A DNA stretch of 40,525 nt from a virus (IMGVR_UViG_3300017917_001441:1-40525), one strand, 5' to 3'; numbered from the stretch's first letter, positions 1 through 9,174 are shown. Numbers and translations are program-made. Notes: generated from the sequence alone by a model not told the origin.

Positions 1-33
1 TGTAATAAAAAGTTCCCATCAAGAGGAACCTTT

Positions 34-62
34 AAAGAGACCACTTCGGTGGTCTCTTTTTT
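34..62 (+). terminator. Rho-independent terminator
   Basis: An 11-bp perfect stem (34-44 with 49-59) is closed by a TTCG tetraloop and followed by a run of T. It ends an upstream transcription unit that lies outside the window and insulates the late promoter and tail gene that follow. A TAA at 3-5 could be the stop codon of that upstream gene. Confidence 0.93.
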
Positions 63-68
63 TATGAC

Positions 69-75
69 CTAAATA
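69..75 (+). promoter_or_regulatory. T4-type late promoter (CTAAATA)
   Basis: CTAAATA matches the T4 late -10 element (TATAAATA) in its core. It ends only five bases before the ATG of the tail gene at 81. A start site 6-7 nt downstream would fall on the start codon, giving a leaderless mRNA, and no Shine-Dalgarno sequence is visible. Confidence 0.6.
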
Positions 76-80
76 GTTGT

Positions 81-617
81 ATGAACGTATTAACTAGAAC
101 CCCCCAAAACACCAATTATCTACAACCGACAAAGTTTCTTATGACCTTTGCTCGGATACCTGACACGACATGGTTCTGCCAGTCAGCCAATATACCCGGA
201 GTCAGCGTAGGACAGGCCCCAATCAATTTTCCAAGCGTAATGGTATACTCGCCTGGTAACCAGATATTGTATAACAATTTCAGTATGAATTTTACGGTCA
301 ATGAGAACCTATCTTCATGGACCGAATTGTATGATTGGTTTCGTTCCTTTGCCTCTCCAGACGGTACCGATGAACGGAATCTAAAGACACAGTTACAGAA
401 CCAGTATAATAATATGGCTAGTGATAAACAACAATATTCTGATGCCACTTTAACCATATTGAGTGCCTTGAATAACCCTATCGCTCGGGTAGAATTTGTT
501 AATATGTTCCCGGTATCTCTATCAGATATCTACTTTGATACCAAACAATCTGCTGATGATATCATTACGGCAGACGCCACATTTGTATTTGACCAGTTTA
601 AAATTGTACCACTATAA
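81..617 (+). CDS. gp19: Tail tube protein (T4 gp19-like)
   Basis: This 178-residue protein probably forms the inner tail tube through which DNA passes. It has the layout of T4-like tail tube monomers: an N-terminal strand (LQPTKFLMTFARIP, about 15-28), the 'ANIPGVSVGQ' segment near 36-45, a central WTELYDWF segment, and a C-terminal strand ending in 'ATFVFDQFKIVPL'. T4 gp19 is 163 residues. It sits alone behind a late promoter, as expected for a structural gene. In T4, uvsY also borders tail and baseplate genes, so its place fits. A minor baseplate or tube-initiator paralogue is the main alternative. Confidence 0.75.
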   Translation: MNVLTRTPQNTNYLQPTKFLMTFARIPDTTWFCQSANIPGVSVGQAPINFPSVMVYSPGNQILYNNFSMNFTVNENLSSWTELYDWFRSFASPDGTDERNLKTQLQNQYNNMASDKQQYSDATLTILSALNNPIARVEFVNMFPVSLSDIYFDTKQSADDIITADATFVFDQFKIVPL

Positions 618-630
618 GTAACACGGTTTC

Positions 631-659
631 TTGCCATGTAACACAATCTATGATATCAT
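631..659 (+). promoter_or_regulatory. Sigma70-type promoter for the uvsY-uvsW operon
   Basis: TTGCCA (631-636), a 17-bp spacer and TATCAT (654-659) with an extended TG at 651-652. It would start transcription about 25 nt before uvsY, separating early recombination genes from the late tail gene upstream. Confidence 0.6.
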
Positions 660-690
660 GTAGAATTGGTGTTAGACTATTGAAAATATT

Positions 691-1125
691 ATGGAAAATC
701 TAGAACAAGTATTAAAGTATTGGGAAAAAGATGCAGAAATGGACCAGACAGAACCTGGCAAAGAACTGTTGAACATACCCAAACTACACAACAAATATCT
801 CTCCATTCTTACCAAACATAAGATTGCCTCTAAAAAGGCACACTTTGACTATTTGCGGATGCGTAAGACGAAATGGGAATACTATACTGGCAAAATGAGC
901 CAAGAAGAATTGGAAGAATATGGCTGGGAACCATTTCAGTTTACATTAAAATCTGATGTGAGTACCTATCTTGAAGCTGATTCTGATTTGATTCGGTTAC
1001 TTGAAAAGAAAGTATATCATGAAGAAGTTATTTCGGTGATTGAATCGATTATGAATGAATTGAAACAAAGAACGTGGCAACTGAGAGATTTTATCTCTTG
1101 GGAAAAGTTTATTGGAGGTCAGTAA
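691..1125 (+). CDS. uvsY: UvsY recombination mediator
   Basis: UvsY loads the UvsX recombinase onto single-stranded DNA coated with gp32. The 144-residue length is close to T4 UvsY (137). Family features seen are the basic central segment with 'RKTKWEYYTGKM' (near 57-68) and the C-terminal amphipathic helix ending 'LRDFISWEKFIGG'. It is first in a run of overlapping genes: its TAA shares a base with the next ATG, and it leads on to uvsW, as in T4. No strong ribosome site precedes it. The partner uvsX is at 24188. Confidence 0.9.
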   Translation: MENLEQVLKYWEKDAEMDQTEPGKELLNIPKLHNKYLSILTKHKIASKKAHFDYLRMRKTKWEYYTGKMSQEELEEYGWEPFQFTLKSDVSTYLEADSDLIRLLEKKVYHEEVISVIESIMNELKQRTWQLRDFISWEKFIGGQ

Positions 1126-1763
1126 TGGCATTTCTTGTTGCAAACATACCACCTGTTAAATGTTTTGTGCGTAAAGAGTTTCTTTATAACCATGAGAAAG
1201 GTCATGGTGAATTAGAACCTTGTGTATGGATGACTGCCAAGGCAATTAAAGGCCAGGCATTTCGTATTGAATGTATGTTAACCGATTATGGTGCTTTGTT
1301 TGATAAATTGCCAATCTCTGCGTATGTATGGAAACCTGTGAATGATTATCTGCCGTTAGACAATCTACAAATTTGGGATTGTCTTTCGTATGACATGGCG
1401 GTAATTGAGAAATCAAACCTGCGTGGTCTCAAAGTAAAATATTTTGGCAAAGACCGTCAATTTCATTTTGGAAAATATTTGTTTACGATTGATTTTGCGG
1501 CACCAGATTTCAATCGCATTGATACCAGTTTCTCAGAAGGTGTGCAAGAACATAAATCATATAATTTTATTCAACTAGATAATGGACAGTTTGCATGTCA
1601 ACCAAACAATCGCTGTCTATGGTATGATGTATCATTGGTGCCACCAACAGTTAAGACACCAGACTTTAAAATACCTACAGAGGTTTATTCGGTAGAAAAT
1701 GTATCTAAATGGAGTGTTGGCACTCCTGATTCATGGTTCTACCAGTTTAATGAAAAAGAATGA
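1125..1763 (+). CDS. Conserved T4-like phage protein of unknown function
   Basis: A 212-residue protein between uvsY and uvsW. I chose the ATG at 1125 because it overlaps the uvsY stop (TAATG) and has GGAGGT about 6 nt upstream; a longer reading from 1074 would run through uvsY. The sequence is mixed alpha/beta and rich in aromatic residues (WDCLSYDM, FHFGKYLF, RCLWYDVSL), with no signal peptide or membrane segment. I recognise no catalytic motif. The position between a recombination mediator and a helicase suggests a recombination accessory role or a displaced structural gene. Neither is shown by the sequence. Confidence 0.8.
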   Translation: MAFLVANIPPVKCFVRKEFLYNHEKGHGELEPCVWMTAKAIKGQAFRIECMLTDYGALFDKLPISAYVWKPVNDYLPLDNLQIWDCLSYDMAVIEKSNLRGLKVKYFGKDRQFHFGKYLFTIDFAAPDFNRIDTSFSEGVQEHKSYNFIQLDNGQFACQPNNRCLWYDVSLVPPTVKTPDFKIPTEVYSVENVSKWSVGTPDSWFYQFNEKE

Positions 1764-3247
1764 GTGAATTAATAATATCTAAAAAAGATGAAGTCTATGC
1801 CAGAATAACTTGTGAAAAACATATCGCAAAAGAGTTATCGGAGTTCTTTACATTCTTTGTTCCTGGTTATCAATTTGTTCCTGCCTACCGTAATCGAATT
1901 TGGGATGGAAAAATTCGTATGTTTAATTTACAAACGAATCAAATCTATCTTGGTTTATTACCATACATTGAAACGTTTTGTGAAGAAAGGCAATATAAAT
2001 TCGAATATGGTGATCCAAGGCCAGATATCGAAGATGAATATTCGGTATACCATGCCAAAAAATTTATTGATTCATTAAACATACATTCTCGTGGTGAACC
2101 AATTGAAATACGAGAACATCAACTTAACGCATATATTCATGCCATGCAAAAACGCCGAGCGTTGTTGGTTTCACCTACAGCATCTGGTAAATCTCTTATC
2201 ATTTATCTTCTTTTTCGTCAACTTCTTCAATATCAAAATCTTAAAGGTCTCGTGATTGTTCCTACAACTTCATTGGTTGAACAATTATACTCAGACTTTG
2301 GCGATTATAACAATGGTGAAATGGTAAATGTGCATCGAATTTACCAAGGCAAAGAAAAAGAAACAAACAAACCTTTAACCATATCAACATGGCAATCTCT
2401 GTATAAACTGCCAAAAGAATACTTTGAACAGTTTGATTATATTATTGGTGATGAAGCTCATTTATTCAAAGCACAGTCATTGACCACCATACTTACATCT
2501 TGTATTAATGCTAAATATAGGATAGGATTAACAGGTACTTTAGACGGTACCAAAACACATAAACTTGTGTTGGAGGGTCTATTTGGTACGGTTAAGAAAG
2601 TTATTACCACCAGAGAACTCATTGATAAACAGCAAGTTTCAGATTTTGAAATAAAGTGTTTGGTTCTGAAACATGATGACGAGGTGTGTTTACAGTTAAA
2701 AGATAAAACATACCAAGAAGAAATACAGTATCTAATTGCAAACGAAAGTAGAAATAAATTTATTAAGAATCTTGCAGTTAGCTTAGGTAATAATACATTA
2801 ATACTGTATCAAATGGTTGACAAGCATGGTCAAATATTATATGATATGATTAAGAACACCAAGAACATTGGTGAACGAAAAGTATTCTTTGTTCATGGCG
2901 GTACTGATACTGCCGATAGAGAAGAAATAAGAAGAATAATGGAGATAGAAAATGATGCGATTGTTGTTGCATCTTTTGGTACTTTTAGCACTGGTATCAA
3001 CATTCGCAATCTACACAATATCATCTTTGCAAGTCCTTCTAAGTCAAGGATACGCAATCTGCAATCTATCGGTAGAGGACTACGGCAAGCAGAAGGTAAA
3101 GATAAAGCCACACTCTATGATATAGCCGATGATTTACGTTATAAAAAACATATGAATTTTACATTAAAGCATTTTGTTGAACGAGTTAAGATTTACACGG
3201 AAGAGAAGTTCCCATTCAAAATATATAAGATAGGACTAAAAAAATGA
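1760..3247 (+). CDS. uvsW: UvsW RNA/DNA helicase
   Basis: UvsW is the SF2 helicase that drives branch migration, unwinds R-loops and shifts T4 from origin- to recombination-dependent replication. The 495 residues match the family (T4: 503). Seen are Walker A 'SPTASGKS' (138-145), the DEAH box (231-234), motif III 'GLTGT' (about 256-260), and in the second RecA domain 'FSTGINIR' and motif VI 'QSIGRGLRQ'. The N-terminal about 110 residues form the family's small accessory domain. The start overlaps the previous gene by 4 nt, and its stop overlaps the next start. Confidence 0.95.
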   Translation: MSELIISKKDEVYARITCEKHIAKELSEFFTFFVPGYQFVPAYRNRIWDGKIRMFNLQTNQIYLGLLPYIETFCEERQYKFEYGDPRPDIEDEYSVYHAKKFIDSLNIHSRGEPIEIREHQLNAYIHAMQKRRALLVSPTASGKSLIIYLLFRQLLQYQNLKGLVIVPTTSLVEQLYSDFGDYNNGEMVNVHRIYQGKEKETNKPLTISTWQSLYKLPKEYFEQFDYIIGDEAHLFKAQSLTTILTSCINAKYRIGLTGTLDGTKTHKLVLEGLFGTVKKVITTRELIDKQQVSDFEIKCLVLKHDDEVCLQLKDKTYQEEIQYLIANESRNKFIKNLAVSLGNNTLILYQMVDKHGQILYDMIKNTKNIGERKVFFVHGGTDTADREEIRRIMEIENDAIVVASFGTFSTGINIRNLHNIIFASPSKSRIRNLQSIGRGLRQAEGKDKATLYDIADDLRYKKHMNFTLKHFVERVKIYTEEKFPFKIYKIGLKK

Positions 3248-3618
3248 ACACAATAAAGATAGTTCGATTAAAGAATGGTGAAGATATTATTGGTATGTTG
3301 CACGATGCTGATAATGGAGATTATGAAATAACCGAACCAATGTCGGTATCGGTTGTTCAAAAAGGACATCAAAGTGGTTTAGTAATGTCACACTGGTTAC
3401 CAGTTCAGTTGATTAAAAAGAATGAAATCAAAATCAATCCTCGTGATGTGCTTACCATGTTTGAACCTAACGATGAGTTTGCGGAATACTATACGAATAC
3501 CGTAGAAAAAATTAACGAGTTGTTGAAAGCAAAAAGTCTTGCTGATGAAATGACAGATGAAGAAATTGAAGATATTATGGATGCTTTAGATGATGGTGAA
3601 CACCAAACATTACATTGA
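3244..3618 (+). CDS. LSm/Hfq-like small beta-barrel protein, paralogue A
   Basis: A 124-residue protein whose N-terminus reads as a small Sm-like barrel: 'VRLKNGEDIIGML' (6-18) followed by acidic turns and 'ITEPMSVSVV'. The C-terminus is an acidic helix (EEIEDIMDALDDGE). The same pattern of GE-I-G, E/N-P and a late aspartate/asparagine-proline turn recurs in the protein at 19495, so the phage has two members of this family. It is the last gene of the uvsY-uvsW run (ATGA overlap with uvsW). The Sm-like fold is my reading of the strand pattern, not a proven assignment; RNA binding is speculation. Confidence 0.7.
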   Translation: MNTIKIVRLKNGEDIIGMLHDADNGDYEITEPMSVSVVQKGHQSGLVMSHWLPVQLIKKNEIKINPRDVLTMFEPNDEFAEYYTNTVEKINELLKAKSLADEMTDEEIEDIMDALDDGEHQTLH

Positions 3619-3701
3619 ATTAATTATTAATCTCATGGGTCAACACCGAGAACTATACTCTCTGTCAAGCCCTTTGTCAACAACTTTTTGTGGTATATTT
3701 T

Positions 3702-4244
3702 ATGGCTAAGCAAAAACATTACATTAATAACGAAGATTTTCTTAAAGCACTGGTCGATTATAAGGCTGCTTGTAAACTGGCAAAGAAAGAAAAAAGACCA
3801 CCTCCAGCGATTCCAAACTATATTGGAGAGTGTTTTATGAAGATAGCAGAGGGTCTATCACATAAACCTAACTTCATAAACTATACCTATCGTGACGAGA
3901 TGATATCAGACGGTATCGAGAACTGCCTACAATACTTTGATAACTTTGATCCAGCCAAATCCAAGAATCCATTTGCATATTTTACACAGATTATTTACTT
4001 TGCTTTTCTACGGAGAATCTCCAAAGAGAAGAAACAACTATATGTCAAGTATAAATCCACAGAACAAATTGGCATTCTAGACGAATTTGAAATGCTAGAG
4101 TTTGAAGATGGTACTAGTAAACAGTTTGAACTGTATGATAATATTGCCGAGTTTATTGAAAACTATGAAGGTGCTCGAAAGGTAAAAAAAGAATCTGCAG
4201 CGGCAAAGAAATCAAAAGGGCTTGAAAAATTTTTAGACGAGTGA
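3702..4244 (+). CDS. gp55: gp55, late-promoter sigma factor
   Basis: gp55 replaces sigma70 on host RNA polymerase and recognises TATAAATA-type late promoters, helped by the sliding clamp gp45. The 180 residues match T4 gp55 (185). The diagnostic sigma2-like segment is present: 'NPFAYFTQIIYFAFLRRI' (about 88-105), followed by basic 'SKEKKQ'. I chose the ATG at 3702; a GTG at 3690 would add four residues. Upstream, TG-G-TATATT at 3691-3699 looks like an extended -10 but lies too close to the ATG to be convincing. The many (C/TA)TAAATA sites in the window are its expected targets. Confidence 0.9.
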   Translation: MAKQKHYINNEDFLKALVDYKAACKLAKKEKRPPPAIPNYIGECFMKIAEGLSHKPNFINYTYRDEMISDGIENCLQYFDNFDPAKSKNPFAYFTQIIYFAFLRRISKEKKQLYVKYKSTEQIGILDEFEMLEFEDGTSKQFELYDNIAEFIENYEGARKVKKESAAAKKSKGLEKFLDE

Positions 4245-4250
4245 TATAAT
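4222..4250 (+). promoter_or_regulatory. Sigma70-type promoter before gp47
   Basis: TTGAAA (4222-4227), a 17-bp spacer, TG at 4242-4243 and TATAAT (4245-4250). It lies inside the end of gp55. The predicted start is about 3 nt before the gp47 ATG at 4260, so the message would be nearly leaderless. No Shine-Dalgarno is visible. Confidence 0.65.
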
Positions 4251-4259
4251 AATTAGATT

Positions 4260-5330
4260 ATGAAAATAGCAATTATAACTGACCAGCACTTTGGTGCACG
4301 CAACGATTCGATACACTTTCTTGATTACTATGAGAAATTCTATCGTGATACTTTCTTTTCAACTCTTGAAGAATACGGTATTGATACTGTTCTTATTTTG
4401 GGCGATACATTTGACCGTAGAAAATATGTAAACTTCTATACACTTAAACGTGCTAGAGAAATGTTCTTTGACAGATTATATGCCAAAGGCATTCAAGTTC
4501 ATATGTTAGCTGGTAATCACGATACCTATTTTAAAAATACCAATAATGTTAATTCAGTAGATTTATTACTACAAGAATACACCAACATTCAAGTAATCTC
4601 TGAGCCAACAACCATTACAGTCAAAGACACACAAATTTGTATGATGCCGTGGATTTGTTCAGAAAATTACAATAGCAGTTTGGCAGAATTACAAAATACA
4701 ACTGCCGATATTTGTATGGGTCACTTTGAGATTGCCGGCTTTGCTATGTATCGTGGCATGCCAAGTCAAGAAGGATTAAGTCGTGAGTTATTCAGAAAGT
4801 TTGATTTTACTTTTAGCGGGCACTATCATCATCGCAGTTCAGCTGACGGCATTCATTATCTTGGAAATCCATATGAACTTACTTGGCAAGATTATAATGA
4901 CGCTAGAGGCTTTCATATTTTTGACCTTGATACTCGTGACCTTACTTTCATAGAAAATCCAAATGTGATGTTCCACAAAATTATATATGATGATAAAGAA
5001 GAAAGTATTACCGAGATTACCAATAAAGATGTGAGCAAGTTTGCCAATACCTATGTGAAGGTTGTGGTAATCAACAAAACTAATCCCTATCTGTTTGACA
5101 AGTTCATGGAGAAATTATATCAGGTCAATCCTGTTGATATTACCATTGCGGAAGACTTTACAGACTTGACAGAAGGTCTAGAAGATGATATGATTGACCA
5201 AGCAGAAGATACTTTGACTATTATTAACAAGTATGTGGATAATATTCAAGAAGAACACATTGACAATGGCCGCCTCAAAACTGTATTAAAAGAACTGTAT
5301 GTCGAGGCATTGAATACTGAACAAGCATAG
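4260..5330 (+). CDS. gp47: gp47 recombination endonuclease subunit (Mre11/SbcD-like)
   Basis: The nuclease half of the gp46/gp47 complex, which resects DNA ends for recombination and degrades host DNA. The 356 residues show the metallophosphoesterase metal motifs in order: 'DQHFG' (8-12), 'GDTFDR' (48-53), 'GNHD' (85-88), 'GHF' (154-156) and 'GHYHH' (187-191). Length is close to T4 gp47 (339). It is followed after 9 nt by a 63-residue protein and then by its partner gp46. Confidence 0.95.
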   Translation: MKIAIITDQHFGARNDSIHFLDYYEKFYRDTFFSTLEEYGIDTVLILGDTFDRRKYVNFYTLKRAREMFFDRLYAKGIQVHMLAGNHDTYFKNTNNVNSVDLLLQEYTNIQVISEPTTITVKDTQICMMPWICSENYNSSLAELQNTTADICMGHFEIAGFAMYRGMPSQEGLSRELFRKFDFTFSGHYHHRSSADGIHYLGNPYELTWQDYNDARGFHIFDLDTRDLTFIENPNVMFHKIIYDDKEESITEITNKDVSKFANTYVKVVVINKTNPYLFDKFMEKLYQVNPVDITIAEDFTDLTEGLEDDMIDQAEDTLTIINKYVDNIQEEHIDNGRLKTVLKELYVEALNTEQA

Positions 5331-5339
5331 GAGCATAAA

Positions 5340-5531
5340 ATGGCAGAACAAACACCAAAAACAGAAACACCACAACCAGAACAGGAACTGACTTTTGTAT
5401 TTAAAGTTTCTGAAATCAATTTAATTTTAGGTGCTTTAGAAGAATTGCCACATAAAGTTAGCCGAAAAATGATTGATAATATTTTTGCACAGGCACAACC
5501 ACAATTACCACCACCACAAACTAATTCGTAA
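5340..5531 (+). CDS. Small conserved phage protein between gp47 and gp46
   Basis: A 63-residue protein with proline/glutamine-rich ends around a compact core, 'FVFKVSEINLILGALEELP' (about 20-38), which reads as a strand and two short helices. The start has GGAG a few bases upstream, and the stop shares a base with the gp46 ATG, so it is translated between two subunits of one complex. Similar small 'strand-N-I-L-aL-P' proteins occur widely in tailed phages with no known function. A role in the gp46/47 complex is only suggested by position. Confidence 0.7.
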   Translation: MAEQTPKTETPQPEQELTFVFKVSEINLILGALEELPHKVSRKMIDNIFAQAQPQLPPPQTNS

Positions 5532-7246
5532 TGATTGTATTTGAAAAAGTCCGTTGGAAGAATTTTCTTTCAACCGGAGCCAACTTTACTGAAATCAATT
5601 TAACAAAGTCACCAAACACTCTCATCATTGGCAATAATGGTGCAGGTAAATCAACCGTTCTAGATGCGTTGTGTTTTGGTCTATTTGGTAAACCATTTCG
5701 TAAAATCAACAAACCACAGTTATTAAACTCAATCAATCAAGCAGATTGTGTTGTCGAAATTGAGTTTACCATTGGCAAACGAATGTATAAGGTCATTCGT
5801 GGAATCAAACCAAACACATTTGAAATCTATTGTAATGGTGTTATGGTCGACCAAGATGCCAAGGCCAAAGACTATCAAGAACATTTAGAAAAGTTTATTC
5901 TTAAACTAAACTATAAATCATTTACACAGGTGGTAATTCTAGGTTCGGCTTCATTTGTTCCGTTTATGCAATTATCACCGGCAGATAGGCGTGCCATCAT
6001 TGAAGATTTATTAGACATTCAAATCTTCTCATCAATGAATGGTATTGTTAAAGAAAAGATGGCCATAATTAAAGACGACACAATCAAAAACAAACATCAA
6101 ATGGATTTGACATCTGAACGAATTAACTTTCAGAAACAAAATATTGAAGAACATAAAAAACACAATGAAGCCGAAATAGAAAAAAAGAAAGCAGAAATTA
6201 CAACCAGTAATGCACAAATAGAACAGTTAAACAAAGATGTGGCATTGATACAGAAACATATTGATGTGTTGAACAGTAAGATTGCTGACCAAATGGCTGT
6301 GCAAAAGAAAAGTGCCAAGTTGGTTCAATATGAATCTAAACTAGAATCTCGTCTAAAAAAACTTGATAAAGACATGGTATTTTATCATGACCATGATAAC
6401 TGTCCTACATGCAAACAAGGTATTGACCACGAATTTAAAACTCAACAGATTGTTACACTTAATGAAACAAAAGGTGAAGTTGATATGGCTCTAAAAGATA
6501 TTGAAAAACAGATTACTGAAACAAACGATAGAATAGAATACATACAGAAAACGCTTCAACACATTACAGCACACAATAATGAAATCGTTAAACATAATTC
6601 AACCATATCAGCGGTGCATACTTTTATCGTTAAACTTCAAACAGAGATTAGTGATTTATCAACCAAGAAAGATTCACTAGAAGATGAAAATGCTAAATTA
6701 AAAGAGTTGCGTGAAGAGCTGAAAGGCCTTCTTCTCATTCAAGAACAATTATCGGTAGATAAACAATACTATGAATTTGCAGGAGCTTTGTTGAAAGATA
6801 CTGGCATCAAAACTAAAATCATTCGCCAATACTTACCAATCATGAATAAACTGATTAACAAATATCTAACAGCAATGGACTTCTTTGTGAATTTTAATAT
6901 CAACGAATCGTTTGAAGAAACAATCAAAAGCCGTCACCGTGATGAGTTTAGTTATGCTAACTTCTCAGAAGGTGAAAAGATGCGTATTGATTTGGCATTA
7001 CTGTTTACATGGCGTCAGATTGCCAAGTTAAAGAATAGTACCAATACTAATCTGTTGATACTTGATGAGGTATTCGATTCATCATTGGATGGTGTTGGCA
7101 CAGAAGAATTCTTGAAGCTAATACATGAGATGGGAACAGACACCAATGTGTTTGTTATATCACATAAAGGTGACCAATTGTTTGATAAGTTTAGGTCTAT
7201 TATTAAATTCGAAAAGAAAAATAACTTTAGTCAGGTTGCAAAATGA
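5531..7246 (+). CDS. gp46: gp46 recombination endonuclease subunit (Rad50/SbcC-like ATPase)
   Basis: The SMC-like ATPase that works with gp47 in end resection. The 571 residues (T4: 560) show Walker A 'GNNGAGKST' (34-42), a long coiled coil (about 170-410) interrupted by a zinc-hook 'CPTC' (291-294), the ABC signature 'NFSEGEKMR' (477-485), Walker B 'LLILDE' (508-513) and a D-loop/H-loop region ending 'VISHKGD'. Its ATG overlaps the upstream stop, and its TGA overlaps the deformylase ATG, so the run is translationally coupled. Confidence 0.96.
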   Translation: MIVFEKVRWKNFLSTGANFTEINLTKSPNTLIIGNNGAGKSTVLDALCFGLFGKPFRKINKPQLLNSINQADCVVEIEFTIGKRMYKVIRGIKPNTFEIYCNGVMVDQDAKAKDYQEHLEKFILKLNYKSFTQVVILGSASFVPFMQLSPADRRAIIEDLLDIQIFSSMNGIVKEKMAIIKDDTIKNKHQMDLTSERINFQKQNIEEHKKHNEAEIEKKKAEITTSNAQIEQLNKDVALIQKHIDVLNSKIADQMAVQKKSAKLVQYESKLESRLKKLDKDMVFYHDHDNCPTCKQGIDHEFKTQQIVTLNETKGEVDMALKDIEKQITETNDRIEYIQKTLQHITAHNNEIVKHNSTISAVHTFIVKLQTEISDLSTKKDSLEDENAKLKELREELKGLLLIQEQLSVDKQYYEFAGALLKDTGIKTKIIRQYLPIMNKLINKYLTAMDFFVNFNINESFEETIKSRHRDEFSYANFSEGEKMRIDLALLFTWRQIAKLKNSTNTNLLILDEVFDSSLDGVGTEEFLKLIHEMGTDTNVFVISHKGDQLFDKFRSIIKFEKKNNFSQVAK

Positions 7247-7884
7247 GTGAAATACAAGATGATGGTATAATCAAGTTTAATACCGAAGATACATTAAAAG
7301 GTCCTAGTTATGCGGTAGAAGAACGCATACCAATTTTTAATTTGGTGCCCGAGAATGATCCCATATTAAGAGAATATTTACCTCAGTTTGATTTTGCCAA
7401 CCCGCCGGTGAATCCAGCCGAGTTTGCTTCATCATTAATTGAAACTTGTAAAAAATATAATGGTATTGGTCTATCGGCTAACCAATGTGGATTTCGGCAT
7501 CGTGTATTTGTAATGGGTGCCAAAAGCGAATTTGTTGCGTTCTTCAATCCTAAGATTGTAATGAAATCAAATGATGATGCACATATGGAAGAAGGATGTT
7601 TATCTTTTCCATTATTAGGATTAATGATTACCAGACCAGCAGAAATTATGGTTGAATACCAAGATTTTAATGGCCAAATAAGAAATACACAACTATCTGG
7701 TATATCTGCTCGTTGTTTTCAACACGAGCTTGACCATATGAATGGAATACTGTATACTGATAGAGTGAAACCAATGGCACTTCAAAGTGGGTTAAAGAAA
7801 CGTGCCAAATATAAAACTATGGTTACAAAAATGAATAAGAATTTGGAAAAATTACAAAATGCCAACACCAATAGAATTCGTTGA
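7243..7884 (+). CDS. def: Peptide deformylase
   Basis: Removes the formyl group from nascent N-termini. All three family motifs are intact: 'GIGLSANQ' (74-81), 'EEGCLSFP' (116-123, metal-ligand Cys119) and 'HELDH' (161-165, with catalytic Glu162). It therefore looks active. At 213 residues it is longer than the short deformylases of cyanophages; the extra length is an N-terminal tail of about 30 residues and a lysine-rich C-terminus. It follows gp46 with a 4-nt overlap, and its last 26 nt are shared with the start of the DruA-like gene in another frame. Confidence 0.95.
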   Translation: MSEIQDDGIIKFNTEDTLKGPSYAVEERIPIFNLVPENDPILREYLPQFDFANPPVNPAEFASSLIETCKKYNGIGLSANQCGFRHRVFVMGAKSEFVAFFNPKIVMKSNDDAHMEEGCLSFPLLGLMITRPAEIMVEYQDFNGQIRNTQLSGISARCFQHELDHMNGILYTDRVKPMALQSGLKKRAKYKTMVTKMNKNLEKLQNANTNRIR

Positions 7885-9124
7885 AAAACAATGGCAAGAA
7901 TGGCAAGAAAGAAATCCTGCCAGTTCTTTTGCACATATTGATGAAGAACATATGAAAAAAGTCCTCATCGAGGATTTGACCTATGCTTCACAAATGGATG
8001 TGCGTGAATATACTTTATATCAAAAATGGTGTGAAGTAAAAGAACGATATCCACAACAAGAAGTTTCTACATTGTGGGGCCAAGAAATGCAAATGGTTGA
8101 TCCTGCACAAAGAGAATTGGTAAATGAAGTTAAAGCTAATTTCTGGATGCCAAAAGAACCTGATGATTTTGAGAAATTAAAACCTGTCATGGTATTATCA
8201 AATGGTGAAGGTGCTGAACGATGGAATGCCATTCGAACTTTCTCATCAACCATGAAAAACAATTCAAATATTGGCCGTAATCTATATTACATTGTTACTG
8301 ATGAAGTAACAAAAAAATATCTTGGAGTTATCTGTATCTCCTCAGACTTCCTGGACTTGACTCCGAGAGATAATGCAATTGGCTGGTCGAGAGATGTGAA
8401 AACACAGCAACACATGATTAATCACACCGCAATCGGTTCTACGATTGTACCATTACAACCGCTCGGTTTTAATTATATGGGTGGTAAATTACTTGCTCTG
8501 ATGTGTTTATCTGACACAGTTCAAAAAGATTGGAAAAAACAATATGGTGATGTTCTTGCTGGTGTCACAACAACATCATTGTATGGCAAAACAAAAGCTG
8601 GCGGACTATCTCAATATGATGGTCTCGAACATTGGAACCAGATGGGGTTCTCCTCTGGCTCAGTTGCCTTTGAACCAACCAGAGCAACCAAAAAATTGGT
8701 GTTTGATTGGATCAAAGAGAATCACACTAGAAAATACTTTGAGTGGTGGGAAGCCAAGAACACACAAGGACTTCCACTTAAACGAGACCACAAGAATCGG
8801 TCATTAAACTTTGCATATTCTAAACTACAAATACCAAAAGAATTGATTCGTACCGAACATCAACGTGGTATCTATTTTAGTCCTCTCTACAATAATACCA
8901 ATGAATTTCTCCGTAAGGAGATTACCGATTCTGAACTGATAAAATCATTTGATACCAGTGAAGAAGCTTTATCCAACATTTGGAAAACCAAATATGCTAA
9001 AGGTCGTATTCGGCAATTACAAAAGAAAAATAATGTTTCATATGAAACACTTTTCTATGATGACCTTATTGAATTATCTTGGGAAGAAACCAAGGCAAAG
9101 TATTTGCCACAAGTTGGCAGATAA
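7859..9124 (+). CDS. DUF4338/DruA-like protein, paralogue A
   Basis: A 421-residue protein whose middle (about 125-270) resembles the DUF4338 domain of Druantia DruA: 'KKYLGVICISS', an 'RDNAIGWSRD' segment, 'IVPLQPLGFNYMGGKLLAL', 'VQKDWKKQYGD' and 'TTSLYGKTK', then a tyrosine-aspartate-glycine turn. The protein encoded at 27094 shares the same block ('QPFGFNYLGGKL', 'TTSLYGSTK', 'SQYDGM'), so the two are paralogues. The DruA link is from memory of the family and needs a profile search. DruA acts in an anti-phage system, but the role of phage copies is unknown. The ATG overlaps the deformylase by 26 nt. Confidence 0.65.
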   Translation: MPTPIEFVEKQWQEWQERNPASSFAHIDEEHMKKVLIEDLTYASQMDVREYTLYQKWCEVKERYPQQEVSTLWGQEMQMVDPAQRELVNEVKANFWMPKEPDDFEKLKPVMVLSNGEGAERWNAIRTFSSTMKNNSNIGRNLYYIVTDEVTKKYLGVICISSDFLDLTPRDNAIGWSRDVKTQQHMINHTAIGSTIVPLQPLGFNYMGGKLLALMCLSDTVQKDWKKQYGDVLAGVTTTSLYGKTKAGGLSQYDGLEHWNQMGFSSGSVAFEPTRATKKLVFDWIKENHTRKYFEWWEAKNTQGLPLKRDHKNRSLNFAYSKLQIPKELIRTEHQRGIYFSPLYNNTNEFLRKEITDSELIKSFDTSEEALSNIWKTKYAKGRIRQLQKKNNVSYETLFYDDLIELSWEETKAKYLPQVGR

Positions 9125-9145
9125 ACAAGTATACCGTAAATATAC

Positions 9146-9174
9146 TTGACACACACACTATATAATGATATGAT
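9146..9174 (+). promoter_or_regulatory. Strong sigma70-type promoter
   Basis: TTGACA (9146-9151), a 17-bp spacer and TATGAT (9169-9174). It drives the single small gene at 9231, which is closed by its own terminator. The 5' leader would be about 50 nt long. Confidence 0.8.

Noticed and set aside
116-457. Minus-strand ORF (113 codons) opposite the tail tube gene
   Set aside because: It is a shadow of the tail gene, with no promoter or ribosome site and an unstructured cysteine-rich translation.
3674-3699. TTGTCA...TATATT as a promoter for gp55
   Set aside because: The spacer is only 14 bp and the start would fall inside the coding region, so it is not listed as a promoter.
8544-8807. Plus-strand ORF (87 codons) inside the DruA-like gene
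   Set aside because: No ribosome site, and no composition shift such as that seen in the 38442 overlap.
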